Source of the DNA: DAONJL01 sp035405645 [NCBI: bacterium]
Lineage (GTDB): Bacteria > JAGOBX01 > DAONJL01
Direction of reading: 5' to 3'
Assembly (NCBI GenBank): GCA_035405645.1
Contig: DAONJL010000005.1
Span: 1 to 64,000 of the forward strand
DNA: 64,000 bases
Below, one piece after another: positions 27,507 through 35,106 of this stretch (position 1 is the stretch's first letter; every line of letters begins with the position of its first letter). The notes below the pieces were generated by a model that ran no database searches, was not told the DNA's origin, and saw only the letters and a list, made by a program, of their open reading frames with translations. The position numbers and the translations under genes are program-made.

Positions 27507-27524
27507 TTCTTTTACCTCAATATT

Positions 27525-28715
27525 TTATATTCTTCTTTTTTTGATTTCGATTAATTGTGTGTATATATCTTCAAGTTTATTCATATTATCAGTTATACTT
27601 TCAATATTACTTTTAAAAGTTTGAACTGTTTTGAAATCTATTTGTTTCAATATTTCATCTGAATTATCAATTTTATTTTCAATTACTTCAATAGCATTAT
27701 TTAAAGTACTCATCTGTTTGTTTAATATTTCAATATCTTGTGTTAAGCGTAAAATTACTAAATTCAAATTTTTATATTCTTCTTTTAACTCTTCGATTAA
27801 AGATATAATATTTTCAAAATCAGTTTCACGAATTTGGAATTTTTGTATTCTGTCTGTTATTTGCTGTATTTCATTTGCTAATTTTGATACTGCTAATTGT
27901 AAATCTTTTGCAAATATAATAAATGCTTGTGATTCTTCTACTCTTGAAGCTTCTATTGATGCATTCACTGCAATTAATTCTATATCTTCAATTATATCAT
28001 AAAAATTTTTAAATGTATTCTTTAAAGATGAAATAAAATCAATATTTTCTTCCTCTTCTTTTTTAGTTAATTCAATATTTTTAATAAATATTTCTACTCT
28101 TTGATATACTGAATTTAATTTTCCTTGAACAACTTCAATTGCTTCATTAATATCTTTAAAACTATATCTATTACTTTTTACAATACTTATATTTTCCTTT
28201 AATTTATTTACTTCCTCTTTTAATTTATTTATTTCATTATTATTTGTATCAAAAATTTTAAAAGCATAAAAAACTTTTTTAATTGTCTTCTTTGTATTTG
28301 CAGATACATTATCACTATCTTCCATTACCTGTAATATTTTTTTTTCTAAAAATTCATTTTCTTTTGCCTGTTTATTTATTGCTTCATTATATAAATCAAA
28401 AATATAGCTTAATTCAAAATTTGCTGTTTCATATATATTTTCTGGAAAACTTTTTTGTAACAAATTTGAATCGTTCTTATTAAAAATTTCACAAATTAAT
28501 AATATTTTATCTTTTAAAAAATGTATATTAAAATTTGAAAGAATTAAAGAAAATATAATTGCAACAATAACATCGAATGTTATAATGTAAGTCATTTTAT
28601 TATTGAAATATTTAAGTTGAAAAAAAATTAAAAAACCAAAAAAGATAAAAATAAATAAGAAAAAAAAGAAAGATATAAAACCAATATCGGTTTTAAATAT
28701 TTTTAGAAATTTCAC
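27525..28715 (-). CDS. Methyl-accepting chemotaxis-like protein without a large sensor domain
   Basis: 396 residues, GTG start with AGAGGTG seven bases upstream. Two closely spaced membrane segments lie at about residues 12-33 and 40-60 with only a few residues between, so there is no periplasmic ligand domain. The rest is almost entirely coiled coil. The signalling tip is recognisable but divergent: DIELIAVNASIEASRVEESQ followed by AFIIFAKDLQLAVSKLANEI, compared with the canonical ILALNAAIEAARAGE..GFAVVA.EVR.LA. Whether it couples to CheA/CheW is doubtful; it may be a structural or cytoplasmic-signal relative. It is between the DHH and GGDEF genes in one operon. Confidence 0.75.
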   Translation of the reverse strand: MKFLKIFKTDIGFISFFFFLFIFIFFGFLIFFQLKYFNNKMTYIITFDVIVAIIFSLILSNFNIHFLKDKILLICEIFNKNDSNLLQKSFPENIYETANFELSYIFDLYNEAINKQAKENEFLEKKILQVMEDSDNVSANTKKTIKKVFYAFKIFDTNNNEINKLKEEVNKLKENISIVKSNRYSFKDINEAIEVVQGKLNSVYQRVEIFIKNIELTKKEEEENIDFISSLKNTFKNFYDIIEDIELIAVNASIEASRVEESQAFIIFAKDLQLAVSKLANEIQQITDRIQKFQIRETDFENIISLIEELKEEYKNLNLVILRLTQDIEILNKQMSTLNNAIEVIENKIDNSDEILKQIDFKTVQTFKSNIESITDNMNKLEDIYTQLIEIKKRRI

Positions 28716-28728
28716 TATTTTACACCTC

Positions 28729-29817
28729 TTAACAATAATAATTACTTATTATATTATTTACATTATTTACTATATTTTCAAAATTGTTTTCATCAATATA
28801 ATTATATGGAAATTGAAATTTACCTTTATTTTTTTGATTAACAGATGCAGCACCGTAGTGTCCTCCACCACCAAATAATGCAGCTATTCGTGCAGCTGAC
28901 ACATCAGTTTCTTTTATAGGTAATCTAATGCTAAAGAATGGTGTCCTTTGAAAAAGGATAATAAAATCACATTGATAATTTCTAAATATATGTGCCGCTG
29001 CAGCAGATACTTTTAATCGCTTATCTTCTGGTAATAATGCGTAATATATTGTTTTTGGTATTCTTTTATTATTATCAACTTTTATATTTGTCTCTATTTT
29101 TTTTAATTTCATTTTACTACATAATTCTTCTGTTAATGCTATATGTCTTTTTTTTACTTCTTCTAATTCATTATTCCAGAATTGTCCTTCTGATAATAAA
29201 TGAATTAATTTTTCATTATTATAATCCGCACCAATTACATAGGTTATATTTAATGCTTCTTCAATTTTTCTAATACCAAAATCCTGGTCATGTGCAAATA
29301 CACGAAGTTTAAAAAATACACCATCATCTTTAACATATTTGAATTTGAATAAAAAATGTTGAACTCGTTCAGCAGCACAATATTTCTTATTTAATGGTAT
29401 TAATCTATCTTTTTCATAGTCAACATCATGAAATTCAAAATAATCAAAAATATGCCGATTTTTTACATTTTTTAAAAATTTTAATACATAATAATTGCTT
29501 GGATGATGGTCAAGAAAAATTAGACGATTATTATTACGCCATTTTAAATAACTAAAAAAATTTATAAAACCATCTCTTTTATACATATCTATTAATACTT
29601 CTGGTGGAATATCAGCAATAATAATTAATGAATTATAATAATTTTTTAATATATTTAATCCACCATTAAAATAATCAGTCATACATAAAAAATAGTCTTT
29701 ATTATATGTTAATTTTTTTATTTTGGCAAATCGAACCAATGAAGATAAAGATGCAACAGCATCAAAATCTGACCGCCCACCAGTCAATAAACCGTGCGAA
29801 ACAAATACATATTTCAT
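28729..29817 (-). CDS. DHH/DHHA1-family phosphoesterase (RecJ/Cdc45-like) partnered with a primase
   Basis: 362 residues. The four DHH metal motifs are intact: GGRSDFDAVAS (Asp17, Asp19), IIADIPPE (Asp69), FLDHHPSN (Asp103, His104, His105) and AHDQDFG (Asp177). The C-terminal DHHA1 domain ends in FGGGGHYGAAS (residues 315-325), the substrate-binding motif. The family holds RecJ nucleases, NrnA, archaeal GAN and eukaryotic Cdc45. Retained catalytic residues argue for a nuclease or phosphodiesterase. Its ATG overlaps the stop of the primase gene by four bases (ATGA), so the two are made together. In archaea a RecJ-like DHH protein sits in the replisome beside primase; an analogous role here is inference. 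Confidence 0.88.
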   Translation of the reverse strand: MKYVFVSHGLLTGGRSDFDAVASLSSLVRFAKIKKLTYNKDYFLCMTDYFNGGLNILKNYYNSLIIIADIPPEVLIDMYKRDGFINFFSYLKWRNNNRLIFLDHHPSNYYVLKFLKNVKNRHIFDYFEFHDVDYEKDRLIPLNKKYCAAERVQHFLFKFKYVKDDGVFFKLRVFAHDQDFGIRKIEEALNITYVIGADYNNEKLIHLLSEGQFWNNELEEVKKRHIALTEELCSKMKLKKIETNIKVDNNKRIPKTIYYALLPEDKRLKVSAAAAHIFRNYQCDFIILFQRTPFFSIRLPIKETDVSAARIAALFGGGGHYGAASVNQKNKGKFQFPYNYIDENNFENIVNNVNNIISNYYC

Positions 29818-31238
29818 TTTAATAATTTCTTTCTATCAATCTTAATATTTCCTAAATTATGTCCACACCATGGCTTCCAGCAATATTCTTTTTCTTGATG
29901 TGAAACACAATTAAAATCAATTAATTGGTCAACACCAGTTGCAATTTTTCCTGCAAATAATCGAACATAAAATAATGCTCTCGTTGTTGCATCATATCTC
30001 GTCCAATCTTCTGTCCAACCATAATTTCTTTCAAATTTAGAACGAATAAGTCCAGCGATATGTTGTGGATGCCATCCCTTTGACAACAATGTTCTTGTTA
30101 ATGCTTCTATATTTGTTGGTTTTAATAAATGTGGATTTGGCTCTTTTAAGCAGTGTGCTACGCACGGAGGTAATTCATCTGGATTATATCTATCATAAGT
30201 TTTTGGCCAATCCCACCATGCTTCCTGTTGCATACTATCAAAATATTTATGAAATCTGTATAAATCAGAATGTCTATATTCTTCTATTAATTTGATAAAA
30301 TTATCTGACACATCAGGAATAAAACATTTTACTGATTTTGCATAATTTGCTGCTTTTCTATAGTTTCTTCGCATTTCAAATAAATCATTTAAACTTACAC
30401 CTTTTATTCTTGGCAATGATAATTGTATTGGTATTTTATCTGCTATATAATTTCCAACTTTCCAGCGCATTACTTTATGTTTTTGATGTGTGCTAAATGG
30501 GCATCTTATATCACGCATATAAATTGGGTCACCAAACATAGAGAGGTCTATTGAGATTGCTTCGCGCATTCCATATTTACTTTTACCTACTGCTGTATCT
30601 GTTGTAGTTATTGGTATATCGCAAATATTTTTTGCTTCTCTAATTATTTTATGTGCTAAATATTCCATTACTCTACCCATACCATCAAATGCTTTGCCGT
30701 GTAATGGTGATACATATCTATGTCTATGTGTTGTTGGTGTTAAATATTTGCCTTGCACTGCATCATTTAATTTTCCATATTCCTGTAACATTAAATCTGC
30801 TTTTGAACCGCGTTTTATTTGCATTGAAAAATGATAGCCCTGACCTGTCATTATTGTTATGGGTGTAAATCCATAACTTTTATATAATTTGATTAAATAC
30901 TGAAATAATGGTTCAATTTTATGAAAGTTTGTTTTTTGTTTTAAATAAATATCACCTTTATAATCTTCATTAAAATATTCAATATCAAGAACACAGAGAG
31001 TATGATATCTATCCCAAACCGATCGAAAAATATCGAGTCCTTTTTCTAAAACCCAATTAAAGCCTTTTAATGGTGTTGAAACATAATCTTTTTCTTTACC
31101 TTCCCATTTTAATGCTTCTCCATAGCCAACAATATATTCTGCTGTTGCTTTTGATAAATCGCCATTACTTCCACCACAATACTCTATTATTCGTTCTCTT
31201 ACATTTTTATCGCGATAGTATTCAACTTGATTTATCAT
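29814..31238 (-). CDS. Archaeo-eukaryotic primase: PriS-like catalytic part fused to PriL-like Fe-S part
   Basis: 474 residues, ATG with a full AGGAGG upstream. Archaeo-eukaryotic primase motifs appear in order: LDIEYF (metal ligands Asp85, Glu87), TGQGYHFSM (residues 131-139, the sGxGxH motif with His136) and SIDLSMFGDPIYMRDIRCPFSTH (Asp231, with Arg245 and His251), which parallels the D..VT.D.HRLIR.PGSLH motif of archaeal PriS. The C-terminal part (about 350-474) matches the pattern of the PriL Fe-S domain: ELPPCVAHCL (Cys359, Cys363), a helical KGWHPQHIAGLIRSKF segment, then Cys444, Cys453 and Cys458, enough for a 4Fe-4S cluster. Bacteria normally use DnaG, so this is a second primase or a primase-polymerase. 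No Ku, ligase or helicase is nearby. It heads a five-gene operon. Confidence 0.8.
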   Translation of the reverse strand: MINQVEYYRDKNVRERIIEYCGGSNGDLSKATAEYIVGYGEALKWEGKEKDYVSTPLKGFNWVLEKGLDIFRSVWDRYHTLCVLDIEYFNEDYKGDIYLKQKTNFHKIEPLFQYLIKLYKSYGFTPITIMTGQGYHFSMQIKRGSKADLMLQEYGKLNDAVQGKYLTPTTHRHRYVSPLHGKAFDGMGRVMEYLAHKIIREAKNICDIPITTTDTAVGKSKYGMREAISIDLSMFGDPIYMRDIRCPFSTHQKHKVMRWKVGNYIADKIPIQLSLPRIKGVSLNDLFEMRRNYRKAANYAKSVKCFIPDVSDNFIKLIEEYRHSDLYRFHKYFDSMQQEAWWDWPKTYDRYNPDELPPCVAHCLKEPNPHLLKPTNIEALTRTLLSKGWHPQHIAGLIRSKFERNYGWTEDWTRYDATTRALFYVRLFAGKIATGVDQLIDFNCVSHQEKEYCWKPWCGHNLGNIKIDRKKLLK

Positions 31239-31269
31239 ATTTTTACCTCCTCAAAATATTTATCTTTAT

Positions 31270-31299
31270 ATTTTAATATTTTTGTTTTTTGATAGTCAA
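31270..31299 (-). promoter_or_regulatory. Promoter of the primase-DHH operon
   Basis: Minus strand TTGACT (31299-31294) and TAAAAT (31275-31270), spacer 18; transcription would start about 25 bases before the primase ATG. It is divergent from the glycosyltransferase promoter. Confidence 0.5.
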
Positions 31300-31318
31300 T
31301 TAAAAAATTTATTTTTTA

Positions 31319-31346
31319 TTGACAACTCTTTTATTCAATATAAAAA
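31319..31346 (+). promoter_or_regulatory. Promoter of the CgeB-like glycosyltransferase, possibly giving a leaderless mRNA
   Basis: TTGACA at 31319-31324 and TAAAAA at 31341-31346, spacer 16. The start point would be only about two or three bases before the ATG at 31356, and there is no ribosome-binding sequence before that ATG. Confidence 0.4.
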
Positions 31347-31355
31347 TTATTTGCA

Positions 31356-32324
31356 ATGAAGAATTACAATATTTTATTTTTAGATAAAAACGAAATTAAT
31401 ACACAACATATTGTTAATACATTTAATTATTTTCCTATTAATAATTTTTTTGTTATACCTGATTTTTTACAAAAAGATAGTTCTGGTAATTATTTACACT
31501 CATTAGAATTAAATAAATTTTTAGATTTTCTTAAATCTATAAAAATTGATTTTTTCTTTACATTTATTAGTTTTGTTAATGATAATTATATTTCTTTTTT
31601 AGAATTATTATACGATTATCAAATACCAATAGTTATATGGCAACTCGATGAACCTTATATGCTAAACTCAGATAATTTTAAAAAAAATACTATTAAAGCA
31701 ATTTCATTATCTTCTTTATATTGTATTAATTCTCTTGAAATTGAAAATTTTTATATTATTAACAATATTCCTTATTTATTTTTACCTGTTTGTGGAATTG
31801 ATTATTTTTACAATGATTTTATTGTTGAAGAAAATTTTAAATATGATTTTTCTTTTTTAGGTTCATCAAATAATTATCGTGAAGAATTTTTCAAGAAATT
31901 ACAAAATATATTAGGTGAAAAATATAGATCAAGATATGATATTTCAGGAACAATTGATTATTTTAAAAAATTACTTACAGAGACAAAAATAAATCTTTCG
32001 ATTGGTAATGCACATCCATCGGAATTTCACACTAATTGGTCACCAACAGATAGATTATTTCGCGCACCTCTTGCAGGTTCTTTCATTTTACATGATTTTA
32101 GAAAACATATTCTTGATTTATTTAAAGAAGGAGAAGAAGTAGTAATATACTATGACTTTGATGATTGTGTGGATAAAATTAAATATTATGCTGAAAATAA
32201 AGAAGCAAGAATTAAAATAGTTAAAAAAGCAAGAGAAAAAATTTTAAAAGAACATTTAATTCGGCATAGATTTCTCGCTATTATGAATAAACTCATTGAA
32301 TTAAATGTTATTCCAGAATTATAA
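31356..32324 (+). CDS. CgeB-like glycosyltransferase (GT-B fold)
   Basis: 322 residues, cytoplasmic. The layout matches the DUF3880 plus Glyco_trans_1_2 arrangement of CgeB-like spore-maturation and envelope glycosyltransferases: IPIVIWQLDEPYML in the first half, KYDFSFLGSSNNYREEFF at the domain boundary, then SIGNAHPSEF.TNWSPTDRLFRAPLAGSFILHD and EEVVIYYDFDDCVDKIKYY. These are the donor-site loops of the family. Donor and acceptor are unknown. It stands alone between the primase operon and the serine dehydratase genes. Confidence 0.75.
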   Translation: MKNYNILFLDKNEINTQHIVNTFNYFPINNFFVIPDFLQKDSSGNYLHSLELNKFLDFLKSIKIDFFFTFISFVNDNYISFLELLYDYQIPIVIWQLDEPYMLNSDNFKKNTIKAISLSSLYCINSLEIENFYIINNIPYLFLPVCGIDYFYNDFIVEENFKYDFSFLGSSNNYREEFFKKLQNILGEKYRSRYDISGTIDYFKKLLTETKINLSIGNAHPSEFHTNWSPTDRLFRAPLAGSFILHDFRKHILDLFKEGEEVVIYYDFDDCVDKIKYYAENKEARIKIVKKAREKILKEHLIRHRFLAIMNKLIELNVIPEL

Positions 32325-32367
32325 TTTTTTCATTAAATAAATAAAAAAACTCTTTTTTAAAAAATTT

Positions 32368-33237
32368 TTATCTTAATAATTTTTTTCTATATTTTAATCC
32401 AGTTTTTGTTGTAGCTAATCCACCTTTTGATGTTTCTTTATATATTTTTGGTATATTATCAGATACTTCTTTTACTACTTCGACCACTTCATCAAATGGA
32501 ATAACACTTTTAACACCAACTAATGCTAATTGTGCTGCTGTTAATGCTTCTAATGCTTTAAAACCATTTCTTTTTACACATGGCACTTCTACAAGACCAG
32601 CAACAGGATCACAAATAAGTCCTAAATTATTTTTTAATGCTAATGCTGCACTATTAAATATTTGTTCTATATTGCCATTAAATAAATAAACTAATGCTGC
32701 TGCAGTAATAGCTGCACCAATACCACATTCAACCATACATCCACCAATCGAACCAGAAATAGAAGTTTTTATGGCAATTAATCTTCCAACTTCTCCTGCA
32801 ACTAATAAAGCGTTTATGAGTAATTCTTCTGAAAATTTATTTCTTTTTGCGATAGGAAATAAAACACCTGGTAAAATACCACAAGAACCAGCAGTTGGGC
32901 AAGCAACTATTTTTCCCATACTGCAATTATATTCTGCTATTGCTATTGATGAGATTAATATTTCATACTCTAATGTATTCATTATCCTTATTTTATTTTT
33001 ATTTATTTTTTTTGCTTCATTATCAAGACAAATTAAATTTAATTTTTTACTTATTCCTTTTTTTATTGCTTCTTCCATTGTCTTTAGATAGTTTTTTAAT
33101 TTTAAAATTATTTGTTCTTTACTTACACCAAATAATTTCACTTCTCTATCTATTATAAAATCTACTAAATTTGTTTTTTTGTGTTTTAATTTTTTAATTA
33201 ATTCTCTTGCTGATTCATATTCATATTTTTCATTCAT
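32368..33237 (-). CDS. sdaAA: L-serine dehydratase, alpha subunit (Fe-S type)
   Basis: About 289 residues. Iron-sulphur enzyme that deaminates L-serine to pyruvate with the beta subunit. Conserved Cys motifs are CPTAGSCGILPGVLFP, CMVECGIGAA, CDPVAGLVEVPCVKRN, and the family sequence SISGSIGGCMVE. The start is unclear: ATG 33246, GTG 33243 and ATG 33237 all lie behind one AAGGAG; 33237 overlaps nothing and is spaced 11 bases. The beta-subunit gene ends at 33240. Pyruvate produced here can feed the PFOR encoded at 7.6 kb. Confidence 0.95.
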   Translation of the reverse strand: MNEKYEYESARELIKKLKHKKTNLVDFIIDREVKLFGVSKEQIILKLKNYLKTMEEAIKKGISKKLNLICLDNEAKKINKNKIRIMNTLEYEILISSIAIAEYNCSMGKIVACPTAGSCGILPGVLFPIAKRNKFSEELLINALLVAGEVGRLIAIKTSISGSIGGCMVECGIGAAITAAALVYLFNGNIEQIFNSAALALKNNLGLICDPVAGLVEVPCVKRNGFKALEALTAAQLALVGVKSVIPFDEVVEVVKEVSDNIPKIYKETSKGGLATTKTGLKYRKKLLR

Positions 33238-33239
33238 TA

Positions 33240-33929
33240 TCACCATATCTCCTTAATTTTATGAATTATTCTTACTCTGATTATATCATCTAATTTCATT
33301 ATTTTTTCTCTTATTTTTTCTTCAATAAAATTATCAAAAGTAATTATTGTTTTTATATCTTCGAGTTTATTATGCCTGACTGAATTTATAGAAACAATAT
33401 TCATTTTTTCAGTTGCTAATATGTTTAATATTTTTGCTAAAATACCTAATTTATCTTTATGTGTTATAATTAATGTCTCATTTTCTGCTGTGATATTTAC
33501 TTCAAAACCATCAATTTGTTCGATTAATATTAATCCTCCACCAATTGAAACAGCAACTACTTCCACTGTGAGTTTATTACTTTTCATCTTTATTATTGCT
33601 GTATTTGGTTTATAGTTATTTGGCGTTAATATTCTTTTTATTGTATATTTTATTCTTTTCTTTTTCATTATTTTATCTGAATATTTTATTCGTTCATCTG
33701 ATTTTGATAATCCTAATAAACCTGCTAAAATTGCTTTTTCTGTACCATGACCAAATCCTGTTTCTGCAAATGAATTATATAATTCTATTTTTACATTTTT
33801 TAATGGACTATTTAATATACTACGACATGCTAAACCAATTCGCACTGCACCTGCTGTATGTGAAGATGAGGGACCTATCATCTCTGGTCCTATTATATCA
33901 AGCACACTATCATATAAATTATTTATCAT
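33240..33929 (-). CDS. sdaAB: L-serine dehydratase, beta subunit
   Basis: 229 residues. Starts with the family signature ILDIIGPEMIGPSSSHTAGAVRIG and continues with GFGHGTEKAILAGLLG. The C-terminal part (about residues 150-225) is an ACT domain (ITHKDKLGILAKILNILA), which in related enzymes binds serine allosterically. The gene is first in the two-gene sdaAB-sdaAA unit; the two-chain form is typical of Gram-positive and anaerobic lineages. The 268-base gap upstream is divergent with the BMC gene; I see only a TATAAT-like -10 near 33955 for this direction. Confidence 0.93.
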   Translation of the reverse strand: MINNLYDSVLDIIGPEMIGPSSSHTAGAVRIGLACRSILNSPLKNVKIELYNSFAETGFGHGTEKAILAGLLGLSKSDERIKYSDKIMKKKRIKYTIKRILTPNNYKPNTAIIKMKSNKLTVEVVAVSIGGGLILIEQIDGFEVNITAENETLIITHKDKLGILAKILNILATEKMNIVSINSVRHNKLEDIKTIITFDNFIEEKIREKIMKLDDIIRVRIIHKIKEIW

Positions 33930-34142
33930 TTTTATTACCTCGTAGTTTTTGTATTATATAATTTACTAATGAATTATTTTTTTGTTCGTTTTTAGAATAC
34001 ATAAATAAATATAATTTTGCAAACAAAAAATAATTTGAATACAATACATAAAAAATTTTTTATATGAAAAATTTTTAGAAAAATTATTTAATTATTTTAA
34101 CACATAATTATTTTATAAATCTGTTTTTAAAAAAAATTTTAT

Positions 34143-34171
34143 TTGACAGCAAGATAAAAATGTTTTAAAAA
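34143..34171 (+). promoter_or_regulatory. Promoter of the triple-BMC gene
   Basis: TTGACA at 34143-34148 and TAAAAA at 34166-34171, spacer 17. A strong AAGGAGG lies at 34184-34190 before the ATG at 34198. Together they suggest high expression, as expected for a shell protein. Confidence 0.6.
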
Positions 34172-34197
34172 GATAAAAAACAATAAGGAGGCAAAAT

Positions 34198-35094
34198 ATG
34201 GAAAAGTTAGCACTTGGTTTTGTCGAAACACGAGGATTAATAGGTAATATAGATGCGACAGATATTATGCCAAAAACCTCAGAATTAGAAATTGTAAAAT
34301 ATGTTTCAATTGGTGGCGGATATATGAATATTATCTATCAAGGTGATGTTGGTGCAGTAAAATCAGCAATAAATGCAGTAAAATCAAAACAGGATTTTCC
34401 TGGTTCTATTACTGCAACAAATGTAATACCGCGACCACATAATTATGTAGTTGATTTAATAAAAAATTATAAAGAAGCAACAATAAATTTATATGAGCGT
34501 GGTGCATTAGGAATGATTGAAACTGTTGGTTATACACCAATGATAGAAGCAGCAGATGCAGGTGTAAAAGCAGCAGATGTAATAGCGAGTGGTTGGATTA
34601 CAATTGGTAGTGGTTATTGCACAATATTTTTTCGTGGCGATGTTGCTGCTGTCACTGCTGCAGTTGATGCTGGTGTAAAATCAGCAGAAAAAGTAGGAAA
34701 AATAGTTGCTTCACATATTATCCCACGTCCACATTTAGAGGCAAATTTAAGATTACCAATAGGTAAACCAGCTGATTATACAAAGAAGAATAAAAAAGAA
34801 GAAGATGTAATTGGTAAAGGGGAAGCACTTGGTATTGTTGAGACTAAAGGTTTTTCTGCTTTAGTTGAAGCGGTTGATACTGGATTAAAAAGAGCAGAAG
34901 TATCCTGTACAGGTTGGTATAAAGTTGGTTCTGCACTTGTTTCCACTATATTTCGTGGTGCTGTTGCTGCTGTGACTGCTTCTACGCAAGCAGCAGCAGA
35001 AAATGCAAAGAATGTTGGCGAACTAATTGGTTATTATGTAATACCACGACCCCATATTTCTGTTGAAGAAGTGGTTTATAAATTTAGTAATTAA
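34198..35094 (+). CDS. Triple-BMC-domain microcompartment shell protein
   Basis: 298 residues holding three BMC domains in tandem: residues 5-81, 103-179 and 210-286. Each begins with ALG(F/M/I)(V/I)ET.G and ends with (V/I)IPRPH, the BMC hallmarks; the second and third also have the FRG.VAAVTA segment. Domain 1 is the most diverged (EIVKYVSIGGGYMNIIYQGD). Presumed pore loops read SIGGGY, TIGSGYC and KVGSAL, so the three are not equivalent. Known shell proteins have one domain (hexamers) or two (trimers); three per chain would close a pseudohexamer as a dimer. No second shell gene, pentamer gene or cargo enzyme lies in the window. It is monocistronic and ends 12 bases from the convergent CstA gene. 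Confidence 0.9.
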   Translation: MEKLALGFVETRGLIGNIDATDIMPKTSELEIVKYVSIGGGYMNIIYQGDVGAVKSAINAVKSKQDFPGSITATNVIPRPHNYVVDLIKNYKEATINLYERGALGMIETVGYTPMIEAADAGVKAADVIASGWITIGSGYCTIFFRGDVAAVTAAVDAGVKSAEKVGKIVASHIIPRPHLEANLRLPIGKPADYTKKNKKEEDVIGKGEALGIVETKGFSALVEAVDTGLKRAEVSCTGWYKVGSALVSTIFRGAVAAVTASTQAAAENAKNVGELIGYYVIPRPHISVEEVVYKFSN

Positions 35095-35106
35095 TTTTTT
35101 TACAAA

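Noticed and set aside
27525-28715. Full chemoreceptor assignment
   Set aside because: No ligand-binding domain and a diverged hairpin tip; kept as chemoreceptor-like only.
29814-31238. Primase read as a LigD-type polymerase for end joining
   Set aside because: No Ku, ligase or 3'-phosphoesterase gene is nearby, and the C-terminal PPC...C...C...C region fits PriL better than LigD.
33930-34197. Riboswitch or small RNA in the 268-base gap before the BMC gene
   Set aside because: The gap is almost pure A/T with no GC-bearing stems; only promoter and ribosome-site elements stand out.
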